Part shown: in pieces, positions 1 through 8,368 of the stretch
Position numbering within the stretch: position 1 is the stretch's first letter
Layout: each line of letters opens with the position of its first letter
Assembly: GCF_029946515.1 (NCBI RefSeq)
Contig: NZ_JARZHH010000092.1
Location: 1-36,337, forward strand
Direction: 5' to 3'
Length of the DNA stretch: 36,337 nucleotides
Origin: Polyangium sp. 6x1
GTDB lineage: Bacteria; Myxococcota_A; Polyangia; Polyangiales; Polyangiaceae
Program-made: the position numbers and the translations under genes
Notes under the pieces: model-generated
Database searches by the model: none
Seen by the model: only the letters and a program-made list of their open reading frames with translations
Told to the model about the DNA's origin: nothing

Positions 1-267
1 GGCGGCAGGGGCAGCCGACGCCGCCGCGACAGCGGACCCTGCGGGCTCCACGGGGGCGGCAGCGGCGCTGGTCTCGGGCGGCGGGGCCTCGGCGCTCGGC
101 GCGGCAGCTGCCGACGCGGCCGGGGCCGCGGAGGCCGCAGGCGGCGTGACAGCCGCGGCGCTCGACTTCGCCTCGGGCGAGGTGCCTTCGTTCTTCGCCT
201 CACCACCGCCGCAGCCGACTGCACCCGCGAGCGCCACGATCGCCGCGAACCGCACTGCCTGTCTCAT
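1..267 (-). CDS. Lipoprotein, N-terminal part (runs off window)
   Basis: The first 89 codons are in the window; the gene continues beyond the left edge. The start ATG is preceded by an AGGAG ribosome site about 7 bases upstream. The protein opens with a signal peptide whose lipobox reads AVGC (residues 16-19), so it is predicted to be lipid-anchored. After a short charged stretch (GGGEAKNEG) the visible mature part is almost only Ala, Pro, Ser and Glu, the usual flexible linker seen before a folded domain in myxobacterial lipoproteins. The functional domain is not visible, so no role can be given. It is divergent from the metallophosphoesterase gene; the roughly 150 bases between the two starts must carry both promoters. 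Lipoprotein call is firm, function unknown. Confidence 0.75.
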   Translation of the reverse strand, partial: MRQAVRFAAIVALAGAVGCGGGEAKNEGTSPEAKSSAAAVTPPAASAAPAASAAAAPSAEAPPPETSAAAAPVEPAGSAVAAASAAPAA

Positions 268-422
268 CCTGCTCTCCTTAGATGGTGGCGAAGATCGACC
301 TTTCTCGGCGATCCTCGCATTCCTACTCGGCCGGCCCATGGTCCGGCCGCCTGGGGCAAGCTGCCCCGGCATTCGACTTTGATCCGTATCCACGGCCTGA
401 TGGCAAGACAAAAAAAGTGCCG

Positions 423-2258
423 ATGTCTGCTCCCTCGCCGGTCCGTCCCTCTCCGCTCCGCCCCGCGGCGGCTCCTCCCGACGTTCCAAAGCTGCTTTTC
501 ACGCGCGGAGGCCGATATCCGCAGGCGATCGCGTGGTTCGGGGCCCGCTCGTTCTGGGGGCACCTCTGGCACCTCGCAGCGAGCGTCATCGCGACGGAGG
601 ACATCGACAGTCGCGCATGGATGCGACCGAGCACGCCCGACACACTGACGCGCAAGGCCGCGGCCGTGCTGGGCGGCCGCGAGGGCGCCGAGACGCTCAC
701 CGAGGCGCTCGACCGGGACGTGTGGATCGATTTCCTCGCCGACACGGGCGATTGCGTGTCCGTGAGCCAGGCGGTCGCGCGGCTCGTGTTCGAGACGTAC
801 GAGGTCGAAGATCCGCAAAGACCCGGCGAGACGCTCGTCTTGCCGCGCGGCGATCTCCTCCTGTTCGGCGGGGACACGGCGTATCCGGTGGCGACGGAGC
901 TCGAGATCCACAACCGGGTGATCGTGCCGTTCTCGCGCGTGCTTTCCGAGGTTCGAGACGGCAAACCCCGGGTGCTGCTCGGCGTGCCTGGAAATCACGA
1001 CTGGTACGCGGGCCTCGACGGCTTCGGGCGCATGTTCCGCGAGCGCCGCGGGACCGTGGATGTCGTGGGGAAATCAGCGCCGAACGAGGTCGTGCGGTTC
1101 GCGCAGATCGGGCATTTCATCCAGTGGGTGGAGGCGTTCCGGATCGGTCGTTATGTGAGCAAACGATCGACGTTGCCGCTCGAAGGATACGTGCCGGTGC
1201 AGGACGCGAGCTACTTCGCGTTGCGGCTCGCGCCGGGGCTCGATCTGTGGGGCGCGGATCGGCAGCTGCGCGCGGTGGACTTCGAGCAACGCGCGTTCTT
1301 CGCGTCGCTCCGGACCGAGAATCGCGGGCTCCTCCTGACGCTCGCGGATCCGGCGTACGCGTTCCTGGAGCCGAACCCGGCGGGGCAACACATCGTCGAC
1401 GCGCTGGATCTGCGGCTCGAAGACGACAGCGTGCTCGTGCTGACGGGCGACACGCACCACTACTGCCGCGAGCAGATCGGCAAGACCTGTCACGTGACGG
1501 CCGGCGGAGGCGGGGCGTTCCTGCATCCGGCGCGGATCATGCGGCAAGGCCTGCCCGAGCCTTCGGCGGAGTTCCCGGGGCCGAAGGCGTCGCTCGCGTT
1601 GGCGCTGCAGATCCCGTGGCAGATCGTGCACGGGCGGAGCGGGTTTCTGGTGCACGCCGCGGCCGCGCTGCTCTACGTGCCGGCGTTCTTCGCGGTGCGA
1701 TGGGGCGGCGCGCCGCCGATGGTGACGTCGCTGGTGATCGCGGCGGTCGCGGCCTTCATATGCAGGCTGCTCGGCGGATTCCGGAACCGATCGATCGCGG
1801 TGTACGTGCTCGCGACGATCGCGGGGCTCGTCATCGGGTTCGTGCCGATGCTCGCGCGGATGACGTTCACCACGGCGGGCCGCTTCTTCCACCAGGCGGA
1901 CCTCTTCGGGGCGCGGCCGTGGCTCGTGTTCATGGTCTCGGTCTACGTCGCGACGCTGGTCTTCGGCGCATACCTGATGGCGCTGACCATCCTCGGCATC
2001 GAGCAACATCAGGCGTTCGCGGCGCTGGCGCACCCCGGATACAAGCACTTCGTGCGGGTGCGCGTGCGCCGCGACGGGAGCGGCACCGACGCGTGGGTGC
2101 TCGGAAAGGTGGATCCTCTGTCCACCTCGGATCCGGTGGTCCTGGTGGACCAGTTTTCCTGGACGAACGACGGCCTCTCGGCCGGCGCGCGCTCGGCGCT
2201 GCCGGCGTCCCTGATCACGCCGCCGTCAGGCGATGCGGTCCAGCAGCAAAGGCGGTGA
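423..2258 (+). CDS. Membrane-anchored calcineurin-like metallophosphoesterase
   Basis: A 611-residue protein with a two-metal phosphoesterase core: DTGD near residue 110, a GGDTAYP block, GNHDW starting at residue 190, and GDTHHY starting at residue 342, standing where the family has its GHxH ligand motif. The C-terminal third has about four hydrophobic segments (around residues 410-540), so the enzyme is probably tethered to the inner membrane, and a short soluble tail follows. The substrate cannot be told from sequence; relatives act on phosphodiesters or phosphoproteins. An in-frame ATG at 282 would lengthen it by 47 residues, but would leave only 14 bases between this gene and the divergent lipoprotein start, so 423 (or GTG 417) is preferred. 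Its last 33 bases overlap the end of the convergent phosphorylase gene. Confidence 0.82.
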   Translation: MSAPSPVRPSPLRPAAAPPDVPKLLFTRGGRYPQAIAWFGARSFWGHLWHLAASVIATEDIDSRAWMRPSTPDTLTRKAAAVLGGREGAETLTEALDRDVWIDFLADTGDCVSVSQAVARLVFETYEVEDPQRPGETLVLPRGDLLLFGGDTAYPVATELEIHNRVIVPFSRVLSEVRDGKPRVLLGVPGNHDWYAGLDGFGRMFRERRGTVDVVGKSAPNEVVRFAQIGHFIQWVEAFRIGRYVSKRSTLPLEGYVPVQDASYFALRLAPGLDLWGADRQLRAVDFEQRAFFASLRTENRGLLLTLADPAYAFLEPNPAGQHIVDALDLRLEDDSVLVLTGDTHHYCREQIGKTCHVTAGGGGAFLHPARIMRQGLPEPSAEFPGPKASLALALQIPWQIVHGRSGFLVHAAAALLYVPAFFAVRWGGAPPMVTSLVIAAVAAFICRLLGGFRNRSIAVYVLATIAGLVIGFVPMLARMTFTTAGRFFHQADLFGARPWLVFMVSVYVATLVFGAYLMALTILGIEQHQAFAALAHPGYKHFVRVRVRRDGSGTDAWVLGKVDPLSTSDPVVLVDQFSWTNDGLSAGARSALPASLITPPSGDAVQQQRR

Positions 2259-3545
2259 GGCCTCGGGCGCGGAGCTGACGCGGAAGGCGTTCTGCACGCG
2301 ATCCGCGACGGCCTCGGCCGCGGCCGCGCCGCGCACGTGGAGGCGCGCGAGGGGCTCGCCGCGGCGCACGCCGGCGCCGCGCGGCGCGAGGATCTCGATG
2401 CCGACGGCGTGATCGACCTTCTGATCGGCGCGCGTGCGGCCCGCGCCCATGGCGACGGCGGCGAGGCCGATCTCGAGGGGATCGATCGCCGCGACGAAGC
2501 CGTCGGCCTCCGAAGGAACGAGGACGGTCTCGGGCGCACGAGGCAAGCGGAGAGGATCCTCGACGACCCCGGGATCGCCGCCCTGGGCCTCGATCATGCG
2601 CTCGAAGACGCGCGCGCCGCGTCCGCTCGTGATCGCGTCGCGGAGCTTTTCGCGCGCTTCTTCGATGGACGAGGCCACGTCGCCGAGGACGAGCATTTCG
2701 GCGCCGAGCGCGAGCGTGCACTCGACGAGATCGTCCGGCCCGCCGCCCTTCAAGACGTCGATGGCCTCGCGCGTCTCGATGGCGTTGCCGACGGTGCGAC
2801 CGAGGACGGTGCTCATGTCGGTCAGGAGCGCGACGACACGCTTGCCCGCGGCCTTGCCGACGCGGACGAGGGCCTCGGCGAGCGCGCGGGCGTCGCGCTC
2901 GGTCTTCATGAACGCGCCGCGCCCGACCTTCACGTCGAGCACGAGGGCGTCGATGCCCTCGGCGAGTTTTTTCGAGAGGATGCTCGCGACGATGAGCGGG
3001 ATCGACTCGACCGTGGCCGTGACGTCGCGCAGCGCGTAGATGCGTTTGTCCGCGGGGGCGATGCGGCCGGTCTGCCCGATCATGCAAGCGCCGACGTCGC
3101 GGACGATGCGCGCGAAGGCGTCGGTGTCGAGCGAGACGTTGAAGCCGGGGATGGCCTCGAGCTTGTCGAGGGTGCCGCCGGTGTGGCCGAGGCCGCGGCC
3201 GCTGACCATGGGCACGGGGACGCCGCAGGCCGCGACGAGGGGCGCGAGGCACAAGGAGACCTTGTCGCCGACGCCGCCCGTGGAGTGCTTGTCGACCTTC
3301 ACGCCGGGGACGGCGGAGAGGTCGAGGACGTCGCCCGAGTGGAGCATGGCGCGGGTGAGGGCCACGGTCTCCGCGTCGTCCATGCCGCGGAAGAAGATGG
3401 CCATGCAGAGCGCCGTCATCTGGTAATCGGCGAGCTCGCCCGTCCCGAGGGCGCGGACGAGGCGCTCGATCTGGTCATCCGAGAGGCGTCCACCGTCGCG
3501 CTTTTTGGCGATGAGCTCAACCAGGGTCTCCACGGAGCGGAGCAT
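2226..3545 (-). CDS. deoA: Thymidine / pyrimidine-nucleoside phosphorylase
   Basis: A 439-residue cytoplasmic enzyme that splits thymidine or other pyrimidine nucleosides with phosphate, giving the base and (deoxy)ribose-1-phosphate for salvage. It has the family layout: an N-terminal helical domain, the phosphate-binding stretch KHSTGGVGDK (residues 86-95), the signature SGRGLGHTGGTLDKLE (115-130), and the KVGRGAFMKT segment in the alpha/beta domain. Length matches DeoA and Pdp. Sequence alone does not separate strict thymidine phosphorylase (deoA) from broad pyrimidine-nucleoside phosphorylase (pdp), so the symbol is provisional. The start has GAGG six bases upstream. It is a single gene, convergent with and overlapping the metallophosphoesterase and divergent from the histidine kinase. 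Confidence 0.9.
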   Translation of the reverse strand: MLRSVETLVELIAKKRDGGRLSDDQIERLVRALGTGELADYQMTALCMAIFFRGMDDAETVALTRAMLHSGDVLDLSAVPGVKVDKHSTGGVGDKVSLCLAPLVAACGVPVPMVSGRGLGHTGGTLDKLEAIPGFNVSLDTDAFARIVRDVGACMIGQTGRIAPADKRIYALRDVTATVESIPLIVASILSKKLAEGIDALVLDVKVGRGAFMKTERDARALAEALVRVGKAAGKRVVALLTDMSTVLGRTVGNAIETREAIDVLKGGGPDDLVECTLALGAEMLVLGDVASSIEEAREKLRDAITSGRGARVFERMIEAQGGDPGVVEDPLRLPRAPETVLVPSEADGFVAAIDPLEIGLAAVAMGAGRTRADQKVDHAVGIEILAPRGAGVRRGEPLARLHVRGAAAAEAVADRVQNAFRVSSAPEASPPLLLDRIA

Positions 3546-3620
3546 ACCTCAAAGCGGCCTCGCAGCGCGCCGGCGTGCACAGGCTCCCCAGCACGCAGGG
3601 CGCGCGCTACCTTCCGCGGC

Positions 3621-4580
3621 ATGAGTCGGGCACGTGATTTCACGACCCTCGGCTACCGGCGCATCGTCAAGCTGCTGGTCTCGCTCGTCATCGTCCCGTC
3701 GGTGCTGCTGTCGGCGGTCGGCGCGTCCCTCGTGGTGCTCGGCGAGGCCCGGTACAACATCCTCATCGGGATCCTGGTCCTCACGTTCTCGAGCGCGCTC
3801 GTGACGGGGGTGATCCTGGTCTGGGTGTTCCTGCGTCGGGAGCGAGATCTCTCGGAGCTGCAAGCCGATTTCGTGTCGAAGGTGTCGCACGAGCTCCGGA
3901 CGCCGCTGACGTCGATCCGGATGTTCACCGAGACGCTGGTGCTGCGGCGCGGAGACAAGGAGAGCGAGGATCGATGCATCCAGGCGCTCAACAAGGAGAG
4001 CGCGCGGCTGCAGCAGCTCATCGATCGGCTGCTCGACTGGGGCCGGATGCAGAGCGGGCGCCGGGTCTACGAGCTCGCCGAGCAGGACATGGTGAAGGTG
4101 GTGGAGGAGGCGATCTCCGCGTTCGAGCCGACGCGCGAGCAGCGCCACGTGGAGCTCTCGACGCACTTCGAGCCGGACCTGCCGCGCGTGTGGTGCGACC
4201 ACGGGGCGATCGTGATCTCGATCGTGAACCTGCTGTCGAACGCCTACAAGTACGGGGGGCAGCCGCGAAAGATCGAGCTCGCGGTGACGCGCAAGCTCGG
4301 CGAGGTGCTGATCACGGTGCGCGACAACGGCAAGGGGATCGCGCGGCGCGAGCACAAGCGTATCTTCGAAAAATTCTACCGGGTCGATGATCTCCTTGCA
4401 CGGCAGCAAGAGGGGTCGGGGCTTGGACTTGCAATCGTGCAACACGTGATGCGCGCGCATCGGGGCCGCGTGATCGTGGACAGCGAGCCGGGTCGAGGCA
4501 GCGCGTTCACGCTGGTGCTGCCGATCCAGACGAAGCTCCGGGTGACGGAGCCGATGTCGAGCACGGGAGGGACAGCGTAA
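3621..4580 (+). CDS. Sensor histidine kinase, compact membrane type
   Basis: A 319-residue kinase with two hydrophobic segments (about residues 15-40 and 45-71) joined by only a few residues, so there is essentially no extracytoplasmic sensor domain and no recognisable HAMP. The dimerisation/phosphoacceptor helix follows directly, with the H-box FVSKVSHELRTPLTS (phospho-His at residue 90). The ATPase domain shows the N-box NLLSNAYKYGG, the G1 box DNGKGI, the F-box FEKFYRVD and the G2 box GSGLGLAIV. It lies 47 bases upstream of the OmpR-type regulator and is surely its partner. The signal must come from the membrane itself, a partner protein or the cytoplasm. Kinase function is firm; the stimulus is unknown. 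Confidence 0.92.
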   Translation: MSRARDFTTLGYRRIVKLLVSLVIVPSVLLSAVGASLVVLGEARYNILIGILVLTFSSALVTGVILVWVFLRRERDLSELQADFVSKVSHELRTPLTSIRMFTETLVLRRGDKESEDRCIQALNKESARLQQLIDRLLDWGRMQSGRRVYELAEQDMVKVVEEAISAFEPTREQRHVELSTHFEPDLPRVWCDHGAIVISIVNLLSNAYKYGGQPRKIELAVTRKLGEVLITVRDNGKGIARREHKRIFEKFYRVDDLLARQQEGSGLGLAIVQHVMRAHRGRVIVDSEPGRGSAFTLVLPIQTKLRVTEPMSSTGGTA

Positions 4581-4627
4581 GGGTGGGAGCGGCAAGCGGC
4601 GCGGAACGTGATAGAGAGCCTGGCTCG

Positions 4628-5338
4628 ATGAACCGGCTCGGACAGGGCGGCGCGCGGCGCACGGTCCTCGTCGTGGAAGACGACGACAGCATCGCCATGG
4701 GGCTCGAGATGAACCTGTCGGCGGAGGGGTACCGCGTGCTCATCGCGGCCGACGGGGAGAGCGGGCTCGCGCTCGCGCGCGCAGGCGGGATCGACCTCTT
4801 GATCCTGGACGTGATGCTCCCGAAGCTGAACGGCTTCGAGCTCCTGCGGATGCTGCGCGCCGAGCGGTACACGATGCCGGTGATCATGCTGAGCGCGCGC
4901 GGCGCGGAGATGGACAAGGTGATGGGGCTCGAGCTCGGCGCCGAGGACTACATCACGAAGCCGTTCGGGCTGGCGGAGCTCCTGGCGCGGGTGAAGGCGG
5001 TGCTACGGCGCGACGCGATCGCGCGGGGGGACGACGCGAACACGATCCGGGCGGCGGACCTCGAGATTCATCCGTCGACGCGGGAGGTGCGGCGCGGAGG
5101 GAAGCTCGTGGAGCTGACGGCGACGGAGTTCGACATCCTGTTTTGCCTGGTCAGCGCAGGCGGGCGGGTGCTGTCGCGGGAGCAGCTTCAGGCAAAGGTG
5201 TGGGGTCCGAGCCACCACGGGACGCCGCGCACCGTGGACAACTTCATCCTGCAGCTACGGGCGAAGCTGGAGGACAACGCGGCAAACCCACGGCACCTCG
5301 TGACGGTGCGAGGTGTGGGCTACCGCTTCGTGGTCTAG
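4628..5338 (+). CDS. OmpR/PhoB-family response regulator
   Basis: A 236-residue two-domain regulator. The receiver domain has the acidic patch VVEDDD (residues 15-20), phospho-acceptor Asp61 in LILDVMLP, and Lys111 in ITKPFG. The C-terminal winged helix-turn-helix is of the OmpR/PhoB kind, with the typical ELTATEFDIL, LSREQL and RGVGYRF landmarks. A GTG at 4583 would add 15 unlike residues but has a purine-rich site upstream and cannot be excluded; the ATG at 4628 gives the usual family N-terminus. It is the output partner of the kinase just upstream. Targets are unknown. The gene is followed by a strong hairpin in the convergent space before the next gene. Confidence 0.92.
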   Translation: MNRLGQGGARRTVLVVEDDDSIAMGLEMNLSAEGYRVLIAADGESGLALARAGGIDLLILDVMLPKLNGFELLRMLRAERYTMPVIMLSARGAEMDKVMGLELGAEDYITKPFGLAELLARVKAVLRRDAIARGDDANTIRAADLEIHPSTREVRRGGKLVELTATEFDILFCLVSAGGRVLSREQLQAKVWGPSHHGTPRTVDNFILQLRAKLEDNAANPRHLVTVRGVGYRFVV

Positions 5339-5466
5339 GCCTCGATCCGGGCATCCGGTTCCGACCAGCGCACCGGGACAAACGCGCCGGTCGAACGCGA
5401 GCCGTAACGGAGCGTAGCGAAGTGGAGGCGAGCGGCGGGGGGTGTGGGGGGCAGAGGAAGGCCCGA

Positions 5467-5491
5467 CGATTCTCCGCGCAGCGGAGAATCG
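5467..5491. terminator. Perfect 11-bp hairpin between convergent genes
   Basis: Arms CGATTCTCCGC and GCGGAGAATCG are separated by a GCA loop, inside the 184-base space between the response regulator (+) and the small lipoprotein (-). There is no T-run on either strand, so it may be a bidirectional or Rho-assisted terminator, or just a dispersed hairpin. The rest of the space (5339-5466) shows no gene. Confidence 0.5.
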
Positions 5492-5522
5492 GCTCAGGGC
5501 CGACCGGAGCCCCTCACCGTGA

Positions 5523-5966
5523 CTAAGGCGCCTGGCAGAACTTGTTGATGCTGTCGACGAGGGGGTCTTCCTGCTTGACGGCCTTGTCGAGAGCGGCCTG
5601 GGCCGAGTTGATCTTCGCGAGATCCTTCGCCTCGGCGGCGGCGGCCATGTCGCGGGCGGCCTTGGCGACGTCCTTCGCCATCGTCTGGTACTCGGCCGAG
5701 TACTTCTTCAGGTCGGGCTCCGTGAGCTCCACCTTGGCGGCTTCGGCGGCGACCTTGTCCATCGCGTCAGCCATGCCCTTGAGCTCGTTCGCGCCCGTCG
5801 GGTCCGTGCCGCCGCCCTTCGGGGTCTTGTTGAGGCTCTCGACGCCCTTGTTGATCACCTCGATGAGCTGGTTGCACTCGGTGATCTTCTTCTTGCCGCA
5901 GGCCGTGGCTCCCACGAGCAGAGCGGCGCCGAGGATCGCGGCCGAGAACAGGGATTGATGACGCAT
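5523..5966 (-). CDS. Small helical lipoprotein, unknown function
   Basis: A 147-residue protein with a signal peptide ending in the lipobox VGATAC (lipidated Cys at residue 23). The mature part is Lys/Ala/Glu-rich and looks wholly helical (long stretches such as MAKDVAKAARDMAAAAEAKD), with a Cys early and another near the C-terminus (FCQAP) that could pair. An AGGAGA ribosome site precedes the chosen ATG; an upstream in-frame ATG at 6041 would put 25 extra residues before the signal peptide and is rejected. It is probably an outer- or inner-membrane anchored periplasmic protein. I recognise no functional family. It lies 71 bases downstream of the DUF3293 gene on the same strand and may share its transcript. 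Confidence 0.8.
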   Translation of the reverse strand: MRHQSLFSAAILGAALLVGATACGKKKITECNQLIEVINKGVESLNKTPKGGGTDPTGANELKGMADAMDKVAAEAAKVELTEPDLKKYSAEYQTMAKDVAKAARDMAAAAEAKDLAKINSAQAALDKAVKQEDPLVDSINKFCQAP

Positions 5967-6037
5967 CTTCGACTGTCTCCTGTGGAGGGATTGGCGTTCG
6001 GTGGCCGCTTTCTTCGAAGAGGCCAGAGGCTTCGGGG

Positions 6038-6508
6038 TCACGAGCGTACCCGCCAGTTGCCGTGAAAGGTACGTCCCACGTCGTCGGCCGTCGGATCGGT
6101 CACGATGATCTCGGGGCGACCGTTCTCCGCGTAGACGATGGTATTTTGGCGGAAGACGCGACCAAACGCGATGGCCTCGTCACGCTCCATGCCGTAGACG
6201 AGCCAGGCAGGCTCGCGCCAGACACCTTCCGGCTCCGACTCGGAGCCGACGCAAGGCTCGACGCGGTAACAGCCGAGGATGAGCAGGTCCCGAAGGACGT
6301 GGTGGCGCTGCTCGTTCACCTTGCGGGGCAAGAGCATCGAACGCGGATTGTAGGCCGTGAGCACGGCGAAACGCCGGTTCAGGAGCTCGGGCAACGCCGA
6401 GTGATCCTGGACGATCTCGCCGTCGAGCGAAGCGCGCAAAGGCGCGCCGTGCGGGCCGGGGAACTCGTAGATCGTCGCGAGGTACGAACGGAGGAGCGCT
6501 TGGTCCAT
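6038..6508 (-). CDS. DUF3293 family protein
   Basis: A 156-residue cytoplasmic protein matching the DUF3293 pattern as I know it: FAVLTAYNPRS (about residues 47-57), a central R-x-L-x-x-L segment, then EPAWLVYGMERDEAIAFGRVFRQNTIVYAE (shown here only as the region 99-128), where the family carries its conserved A-x-x-L/F-G-x-x-F-x-Q-N-x-x-x-x. No biochemical role is established for the family that I can name. It has no signal peptide or membrane segment. It is divergent from the ABC operon, with about 140 bases between the starts that should hold both promoters, and is probably transcribed toward the small lipoprotein gene. Confidence 0.8.
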   Translation of the reverse strand: MDQALLRSYLATIYEFPGPHGAPLRASLDGEIVQDHSALPELLNRRFAVLTAYNPRSMLLPRKVNEQRHHVLRDLLILGCYRVEPCVGSESEPEGVWREPAWLVYGMERDEAIAFGRVFRQNTIVYAENGRPEIIVTDPTADDVGRTFHGNWRVRS

Positions 6509-6650
6509 CGAGAGGTCTGACCGCTCCTACCAGAGTGGCGGCCCGCCCGCTACCAGGCTCGGCGCGTCACGACACCCGCGGCCGCGTCCCCGTGAGCCTG
6601 CCCGCGCGTCTTTCCCTTCCTGGATGCTTGCGCTAAGCCCCTGCCCCGGG

Positions 6651-7622
6651 ATGATCGAAGTGGAACGCCTCTCCAAGTCGTACGGCGCCTTTCGCGCCGT
6701 GTCGGATGTGTCGTTTCACGTCGAGCGCGGCGAGGTCGTGGGGTTCCTCGGGCCCAATGGCGCGGGGAAGAGCACGACGCTGCGCATGCTGGCCGGCTTC
6801 CTCGGGCCGAGCGCGGGGCGGATCCGCATCGGGGGGCACGACATCGCCGAGGAGCCGATGCTCGCGCGGGAGAAGCTCGGCTACATGCCCGAGACATCGC
6901 CGCTGTATCCGGAGATGCGGGTGCGCGAGTACCTCACCTTCCGCGCCGAGGTGAAGCGCGTGCCCCGAGGCGCGCGCGCCAAGGCGGTCGAGCAGGCCGC
7001 CGAGGAGGCGCGGGTCGACGACGTGGCGGATGTGCTCGTTCGGCATCTATCGAAGGGGTACCGGCAACGCGTCGGGCTCGCGGATGCGCTGCTCGGGGAT
7101 CCGCCGGTGCTGATCCTCGACGAGCCCACGGCGGGGCTCGATCCGAACCAGATCCGCGAGGTGCGCGAGCTCGTGAAGCGGCGCGGCAAGGACCACGCGA
7201 TCCTGATCTCGACGCACATCCTGTCGGAGGTCGAGGCGACGTGCTCTCGTGCGCTCGTAGTCGCGCGGGGCAAGCTCGTGGCGTCGGGGACCATCGAGGA
7301 GCTGCGCGAGATGCGAAGGGCGTCGGGGCTCCGGATCGTCGTGCGCGGCGAGGTGTCGCGCGCGCTCGGGGTCGTTCGCGCGCTTGCGGAGGTCGCGGGG
7401 GCTGAGGTGGATGCGGGGCACGCGCCGGCGGCGGACGCGGCGGCGCTGCTCGTCGAGTACCGGCGCGCCGAGGGCGGATCCGAGGCGGCCGAGCGGGTCG
7501 TCGCGGCGCTCGTCGGCGCGGGGCTCGGGGTGCGGGAGGTCGTGCCGCGGGCCGCGACGCTCGAGCAGGTCTTCTCCGAGCTCACGCGCGGAGACGAGGA
7601 CACGGCCGAGGTGCAGGCGTGA
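6651..7622 (+). CDS. ABC transporter ATPase, GldA-like
   Basis: A 323-residue ATP-binding subunit. It has Walker A GPNGAGKST (residues 34-42), a signature motif in the variant form LSKGYRQRV, Walker B VLILDEPTAGLD, and the His-switch STHILSEVE. A C-terminal extension of about 80 residues past the ATPase fold is common in drug-export and Gld-type ATPases. The ATG at 6651 matches the family N-terminus (MIEVERLSKSYG); an upstream ATG at 6624 is less likely. It is the first gene of a four-gene operon; its stop overlaps the permease GTG by 4 bases. With the GldG-like and DUF4340 partners it probably powers a cell-envelope machine or export of an unidentified substrate. Confidence 0.9.
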   Translation: MIEVERLSKSYGAFRAVSDVSFHVERGEVVGFLGPNGAGKSTTLRMLAGFLGPSAGRIRIGGHDIAEEPMLAREKLGYMPETSPLYPEMRVREYLTFRAEVKRVPRGARAKAVEQAAEEARVDDVADVLVRHLSKGYRQRVGLADALLGDPPVLILDEPTAGLDPNQIREVRELVKRRGKDHAILISTHILSEVEATCSRALVVARGKLVASGTIEELREMRRASGLRIVVRGEVSRALGVVRALAEVAGAEVDAGHAPAADAAALLVEYRRAEGGSEAAERVVAALVGAGLGVREVVPRAATLEQVFSELTRGDEDTAEVQA

Positions 7623-8368
7623 GGGGGTTCTGGCCGATCTTCAAGCGGGAGCTCTTCGCGCTCTTCGTCACGCCGCTCGCTTGGGTGGTGATCACGTCGT
7701 TCCTGCTCTTGCAGGGGCTGCACTTCTTCCTGATCGTCGTGAACTTCGCGGCGGCGCCGGCCGAGTCGCTTGGCGACAGCGGCCCGGTCCAGGCCTTCTT
7801 CGGCCAGACGATGCTGCTCTACGTGCCGCTCCTGCTCGTCTGCCCGCTCATCACGATGCGGCTCTTCGCCGAGGAGCGGCGCAGCGGAACGATCGAGACG
7901 TTGCTCACGGCGCCCGTGGGCACCGTGGGGGTGGTGCTCGCGAAGTACGCGGCGGCGCTCGCGACGTACGTCGTGATGTGGGCGCCGACGGCGCTCTACA
8001 TCGTGATCCTCGCGCGGACGGGCGACGTCGACTGGCGGGTCGTGGGGACGAGTTACCTGTCGGTCTTCGCGATCGGCGCGGGGTACCTCGCGCTCGGCGT
8101 GATGACGAGCGCGCTCACGCAGAGCCAGCTCACGGCCGCGGTGCTCTCGGCGCTGGCGATCTCGGGGCTCTTCTTCTTCGGCTTCGCGGAGTTCATCGTC
8201 CCCGACGGCCCGGCGCACGATCTCGCGACGCACGTCTCCGTTTGGACACAAATGAATGACGCGTCGCGCGGCCTGCTCGACTCGCGGCGGCTCGTCTTCG
8301 ACGCGACCATCGTGCTCTTGCCGCTCTTCGTCACGGTGCGCGCCGTCGAGGCGTGGAGGTGGGGATGA
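7619..8368 (+). CDS. ABC transporter permease, GldF-like
   Basis: A 249-residue membrane protein with about six hydrophobic segments, of the ABC-2 type. The motif region MRLFAEERRSGTIETLLTAP (residues 80-99) is the characteristic cytoplasmic loop of GldF/NosY-type permeases. It starts with GTG overlapping the ATPase stop (GTGA), and its own stop overlaps the start of the GldG-like gene (ATGA), so the three should be made in fixed ratio. The role is as the membrane pore or force-transmitting subunit partnered with the ATPase. In Bacteroidetes GldF acts with GldA and GldG in gliding; in myxobacteria I know of no assigned role for this arrangement. Confidence 0.9.
   Translation: MRGFWPIFKRELFALFVTPLAWVVITSFLLLQGLHFFLIVVNFAAAPAESLGDSGPVQAFFGQTMLLYVPLLLVCPLITMRLFAEERRSGTIETLLTAPVGTVGVVLAKYAAALATYVVMWAPTALYIVILARTGDVDWRVVGTSYLSVFAIGAGYLALGVMTSALTQSQLTAAVLSALAISGLFFFGFAEFIVPDGPAHDLATHVSVWTQMNDASRGLLDSRRLVFDATIVLLPLFVTVRAVEAWRWG

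Noticed and set aside
2337-3426. Long plus-strand reading frames opposite the nucleoside phosphorylase gene
   Set aside because: They are antisense to a gene with clear family motifs; composition (Asp/Gly/Arg-rich, no hydrophobic core) is what reverse-reading of GC-rich coding DNA gives. The same applies to the large opposite frames over 23040-25352 and 25582-28287.
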